Both the position numbers and the translations under genes were made by a program. From Halococcaceae archaeon (GTDB lineage: Archaea > Halobacteriota > Halobacteria > Halobacteriales > Halalkalicoccaceae): a stretch of 5,327 nucleotides of DNA. This document shows, in pieces, positions 5,209-5,327 of the stretch. Numbering within the stretch: position 1 is the stretch's first letter; every line of letters begins with the position of its first letter. Where the stretch lies: positions 1 to 5,327 of the forward strand of contig SKWB01000351.1 of the NCBI GenBank assembly GCA_007129135.1, written 5' to 3'. The notes under the pieces were generated by a model that saw only the letters and a list, made by a program, of their open reading frames with translations, was not told the DNA's origin and searched no databases.

Positions 5209-5220
5209 AATAAATATTCC
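5207..5220. promoter_or_regulatory. Palindromic operator-like site GGAATA-AA-TATTCC
   Basis: A perfect 6-bp inverted repeat with a 2-nt centre. It abuts the upstream (BRE) side of the TATA element of the exported-protein gene. A dyad at this place is well positioned for a dimeric regulator that would compete with or recruit the TFB/TBP complex. No regulator gene is in the window. Confidence 0.4.
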
Positions 5221-5277
5221 CGGTATCCGAGCCGCCGAAACCCGTCCCGGAGAGCGGGTGATATCGGTTCCTCCCCA

Positions 5278-5294
5278 CACCTCACAACGAGGTG
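5278..5294. repeat. Short inverted repeat CACCTC-N5-GAGGTG
   Basis: CACCTC (5278-5283) and GAGGTG (5289-5294) are perfect 6-bp arms around ACAAC. The repeat lies in the non-coding end of the window, just before a TAAAAT element. It may be a regulatory dyad for a gene beyond the window edge, or chance. Confidence 0.35.
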
Positions 5295-5297
5295 CGG

Positions 5298-5303
5298 TAA
5301 AAT
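5298..5303 (+). promoter_or_regulatory. Possible promoter of a plus-strand gene beginning at the window edge
   Basis: TAAAAT lies 23-28 nt before an AT dinucleotide that ends the window (5326-5327). If the next base is G, an ATG would start there with leaderless spacing. The 204 bases from 5124 to 5327 hold no convincing gene on either strand, so a divergent gene to the right would be natural. This rests on an incomplete codon. Confidence 0.22.
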
Positions 5304-5327
5304 CCGTTCTCAGTTCCGATAAACCAT

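Noticed and set aside
5240..5259. ACCCG/CGGGT inverted repeat with a 10-nt spacer
   Set aside because: Five-base G/C arms with a long loop are expected by chance in DNA of this composition.
1..5327. Mobile element, CRISPR array, tRNA or rRNA
   Set aside because: No transposase-like protein, terminal repeats, regularly spaced direct repeats, cloverleaf or rRNA-like sequence was seen on either strand.

Overview
The window is haloarchaeal chromosome. The DNA is very GC-rich with strong G/C preference at third codon positions. The proteins are mostly acidic, several genes look leaderless (a TATA-like box about 25-30 nt before the start codon and no Shine-Dalgarno), and one product carries a twin-arginine signal of the haloarchaeal type. 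The gene families (CetZ tubulin, CofC, CofG) and their order fit Halobacteria. The genus cannot be fixed from this sequence alone.

Layout: (1) 1-407 (+) is the 3' end of a CetZ-type tubulin/FtsZ-family gene. (2) 463-1116 (+) is cofC, the guanylyltransferase of coenzyme F420 synthesis. (3) 1079-2290 (-) is a 403-residue major facilitator superfamily transporter, convergent with cofC and overlapping its 3' end by 38 bp. (4) 2387-3517 (+) is cofG, the radical-SAM subunit that forms the deazaflavin Fo; it is divergent from the transporter across a 96-nt gap. (5) 3520-3792 (-) is a 90-residue orphan protein with its own TATA box; its stop lies 2 nt from the cofG stop, and a small hairpin spans both stops. 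(6) 3829-4386 (-) is a membrane-embedded YdjM-type metal-dependent hydrolase. (7) 4467-5123 (-) is a Tat-exported protein whose C-terminus carries a striking hydrophobic LLGL...GNLLGNLLC module. (8) 5124-5327 is non-coding, AT-rich in the middle, and holds two clear inverted repeats and the promoter of gene 7.

cofC and cofG supply two separate branches of F420 synthesis: the phospholactate side chain and the deazaflavin head group. The transporter between them lies on the opposite strand and may be an insertion into an ancestral cofC-cofG pair. No mobile element, CRISPR array, rRNA or tRNA was seen. The least explained part is the exported LLGL/GNLLG protein and its structured upstream region, which also has a visibly lower GC content than the rest.
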